Source: Thaumarchaeota archaeon UBA160 (GTDB lineage Archaea > Thermoproteota > Nitrososphaeria > Conexivisphaerales > UBA164). From it: 7,225 nucleotides of DNA. Made by a program: the position numbers and the translations under genes. The stretch spans positions 384 through 7,608 of the forward strand of contig DAXX01000029.1 of NCBI GenBank assembly GCA_002506605.1, in the 5' to 3' direction. The notes under the pieces were generated by a model. That model had not been told where the DNA came from and did no database searches. It was given only the letters and a program-made list of their open reading frames with translations. Position 1 is the first letter of the stretch. Each line of letters opens with the position of its first letter. Below, in pieces: positions 5,669-7,225 of the stretch.

Positions 5669-6672
5669 AATTTTCCCTACATTATACCCTTCAATCAAAG
5701 GGTTCTTGGCAGAGTGAATACCGCAACTATTTAAAGGAAGTAAAAATTGCAGAAAAGCTCGGCTTTTCAGCCGTTTATGTTGGAGAGCATCACTTTTCAG
5801 AAGATGGTTGGAGCCCAGCGCCATTTCTTGCCCTTTCGGCAGCTGCATCTGTAACGCGCAGCGTAAAACTTGGCACTGATATAATCGTCTTAGCGCTTCA
5901 TAACCCCTTTGAAATAGCTGAGCAGACAGCGGTACTTGATATCTTAAGTTCTGGTAGGGCTATTCTAGGTGTCGGGTTGGGTTATAGACCTGAAGAATTT
6001 GCAGCATTTGAAATTGATATAAATAAAAAGGCGAAAATTTATGATGAAAAGCTTCAAAAGGTAAAATCTTTACTTGAAGGACAGGCTGTTAAAGCTGGTA
6101 GCTTCAACCTTAAGGTGTATCCTAGACCAATTCAGAAACCAAGACCTCCTATATGGATAGCCGCAAAAAGCGAAGAAGCAGTAAGAAAAGCTGCTCACAG
6201 AGGCGAAGCTTGGATTATGGATCCAGTAACAGACATAGAAGTCCTTAAAAAAAGGATGAAAGTCTATAAAGAAGAACTTTTGAAAATCGGTAAATCGATA
6301 AAAGATTTTCCGCTTAGGAGAGAGGTTTTCATTTCAGAAAATGAAGAAGAAATTGAAAAAGCAAAAGAGCTCATGCTTGAATCATATAAAGAAGACTATT
6401 ATGCATGGGGCCACCTTCAGGATTCAGAGGGTAGAGAAATAGATCCGAAAAAGGTTTCTTATGAAGAAATAAAAGATCAGGTTCTCAGTAGAATGATAAT
6501 TGGAAAGCCTGATTATGCAATACAAGAAATCGAAAAATACAAAAAAGAGCTTGGCGCTACTGAGCTGATGATAAAACTAAGCTTTCCCGGGATAGACCAT
6601 AAAATGAGGGTGAGCGCGATTAAAACTATCGCTTCGAAGATTATTCCATATTTTAATGAACAAACACGCTAG
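5665..6672 (+). CDS. Luciferase-like (LLM) flavin-dependent oxidoreductase
   Basis: This is a soluble TIM-barrel enzyme of the bacterial-luciferase-like superfamily. Members use reduced FMN with oxygen to oxygenate organic substrates, or coenzyme F420 for hydride transfer. Features in order: MKFSLHY (first strand) at 1-7, SAVYVGEHHFSEDGWSP at 35-51 (the EHHF of luciferase-like proteins), VKLGTDIIVLALHNPFEIAEQ at 67-87, LSSGRAILGVGLGY at 94-107 (a hallmark of the family) followed by EEFAAFEID at 110-118, and RPPIWIAAKSEEAVRKAA at 160-177. The insert and the C-terminal helices reach 335 residues, the usual length. The start codon overlaps the MFS stop in ATGA with no clear ribosome binding site, indicating translational coupling in one operon. 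The pairing suggests uptake followed by oxidation of one compound. Whether FMN or F420 is used, and the substrate, cannot be read from the sequence. Confidence 0.9.
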   Translation: MKFSLHYTLQSKGSWQSEYRNYLKEVKIAEKLGFSAVYVGEHHFSEDGWSPAPFLALSAAASVTRSVKLGTDIIVLALHNPFEIAEQTAVLDILSSGRAILGVGLGYRPEEFAAFEIDINKKAKIYDEKLQKVKSLLEGQAVKAGSFNLKVYPRPIQKPRPPIWIAAKSEEAVRKAAHRGEAWIMDPVTDIEVLKKRMKVYKEELLKIGKSIKDFPLRREVFISENEEEIEKAKELMLESYKEDYYAWGHLQDSEGREIDPKKVSYEEIKDQVLSRMIIGKPDYAIQEIEKYKKELGATELMIKLSFPGIDHKMRVSAIKTIASKIIPYFNEQTR

Positions 6673-6782
6673 GCTTTTCATAGGTTAAAGAGCTCCCTAT
6701 TTTAAAATAATATTCTTGTGATTAAAAAGAAAACGCTAAAGAGTTTTATACATTAGATTGTTATTAACTAGACAGCAAAGCA
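6673..6782. other. Convergent intergenic region between the oxidoreductase and thioesterase genes
   Basis: About 110 AT-rich bases separate the two convergent stops. They contain a perfect 12-base palindrome, TATTTTAAAATA (6698-6709), which could form a weak structure in either transcript. A TTTTCTTTTT tract (minus strand, about 6724-6734) could end the thioesterase transcript. No gene or RNA is recognisable. Confidence 0.4.
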
Positions 6783-6799
6783 TCACGAGTTTTGCTTTG
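6776..6799 (-). repeat. Inverted repeat spanning the thioesterase stop codon
   Basis: CAAAGCA (6776-6782) and TGCTTTG (6793-6799) are perfect 7-base inverted arms around a 10-base loop that contains the stop codon of the second thioesterase frame (6783-6785). In the minus-strand RNA this could form a 3'-end hairpin. The T-rich stretch some 40 bases further on fits termination loosely, so the role is uncertain. Confidence 0.3.
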
Positions 6800-7206
6800 T
6801 TTCAAATCTTTTAAGCTTTTCAACGAGATCTTTTGGAATTTCTGTAGATTTCCAAACTTTTGGATCGACGCATATCATTATAAGATATCCTTCAGTAAGA
6901 AAATCTCTTTCCCTGAATATCTTGAAACTGTATTTTATTGCTTTTGGAATTTATAAGTTCAGCAGTTACTTCGACAGATAATTTATCTCCTATTTTCGCA
7001 GGTTTATGATATTTGGAAAACGATTCTACAACGACAAACCATATTCCTTTATATGCGAGGCTTTCCAAAGAATCACCAAAAACTTTTTCTGAAAAATAAG
7101 TTATTGCATCAGTATAAAATCTGTAGTAAGAAGCATAATGGGAAATACCTTGAAAATCTGTGTCATAAACCTTTACTGTGGTTGTATAAACCTCTTTTAT
7201 AACCAT
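6783..7206 (-). pseudogene. Acyl-CoA thioesterase, 4HBT hot-dog family, with a frameshift
   Basis: Members of this cytoplasmic family hydrolyse acyl-CoA or aroyl-CoA thioesters. The first frame (ATG at 7204-7206, open to 6892) encodes the N-terminal two thirds: VYDTDFQGISHYASYYRFY at 13-31 is the 4HBT catalytic segment, with Asp17 as the expected catalytic acid and the hot-dog helix following. Then come WFVVVESFSKYHKPAKIGDKL at 56-75 (with the typical Pro and Gly-Asp turn) and a beta strand to NKIQF at 90-94. After that the frame loses family character and stops. The next frame continues exactly where expected, with KIFRERDFLTEGYLIMICVD and a charged C-terminal helix to a TGA at 6783-6785. 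Joined, the protein is about 140 residues, the normal family length. One extra base or two missing bases near 6924-6930 explain the break. It may be a sequencing error, a recent mutation, or less likely recoding. The promoter lies beyond the window edge. Confidence 0.8.
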
Positions 7207-7225
7207 ATAAATGTGTTCTGTTAAA

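Noticed and set aside
5576..5848. Minus-strand open frame across the MFS/oxidoreductase junction
   Set aside because: It overlaps two well-supported plus-strand genes and shows no recognisable protein character.

Overview
The window looks like archaeal chromosomal DNA from an AT-rich genome (roughly a third G+C by eye). The main evidence is in the gene starts. Five genes have an archaeal TATA-like element centred about 24-27 bases before a usable start codon, and no convincing Shine-Dalgarno sequence, which is the pattern of leaderless transcripts. Codon use (many AGA/AGG arginine codons, A/T-ending codons) and gene content would fit a Thermoplasmata-like or crenarchaeal, possibly acidophilic, organism. 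The sequence alone does not settle the lineage.

Layout. Positions 1-144 (+) hold the last 47 codons of a membrane-type protein. Facing it and converging on it are three minus-strand genes, each with its own TATA element: an exonuclease III/AP endonuclease (158-904), a compact PLP-dependent aminotransferase (1192-2139) and a class I dihydroorotase-type amidohydrolase (2247-3578). About 290 bases of very AT-rich DNA without a recognisable gene lie between the first two. The dihydroorotase is divergent from a LysE/RhtB-type exporter (3702-4283, +), and a 117-124 base intergenic region carries a TATA element for each direction. Next comes a two-gene plus-strand operon with an ATGA stop/start overlap: an MFS metabolite:proton symporter-like transporter (4463-5668) and a luciferase-like flavin-dependent oxidoreductase (5665-6672). 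A dyad-symmetric element lies upstream of this operon. The window ends with a minus-strand hot-dog thioesterase (6783-7206) whose reading frame is broken near 6924-6930.

How the genes fit together. Most of the region is housekeeping or general metabolism: DNA base-excision repair, amino-acid transamination, pyrimidine synthesis and amino-acid export. The genes are mostly single transcription units rather than a pathway cluster. The exception is the transporter/oxidoreductase pair, which is translationally coupled and probably takes up and oxidises one organic compound; the substrate cannot be read from the sequence. I found no CRISPR array, insertion sequence, rRNA, tRNA or clear novel defence-type system here. 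The observations most worth checking are the thioesterase frameshift, the coupled transporter/monooxygenase unit with its upstream dyad, and the unusually short aminotransferase.
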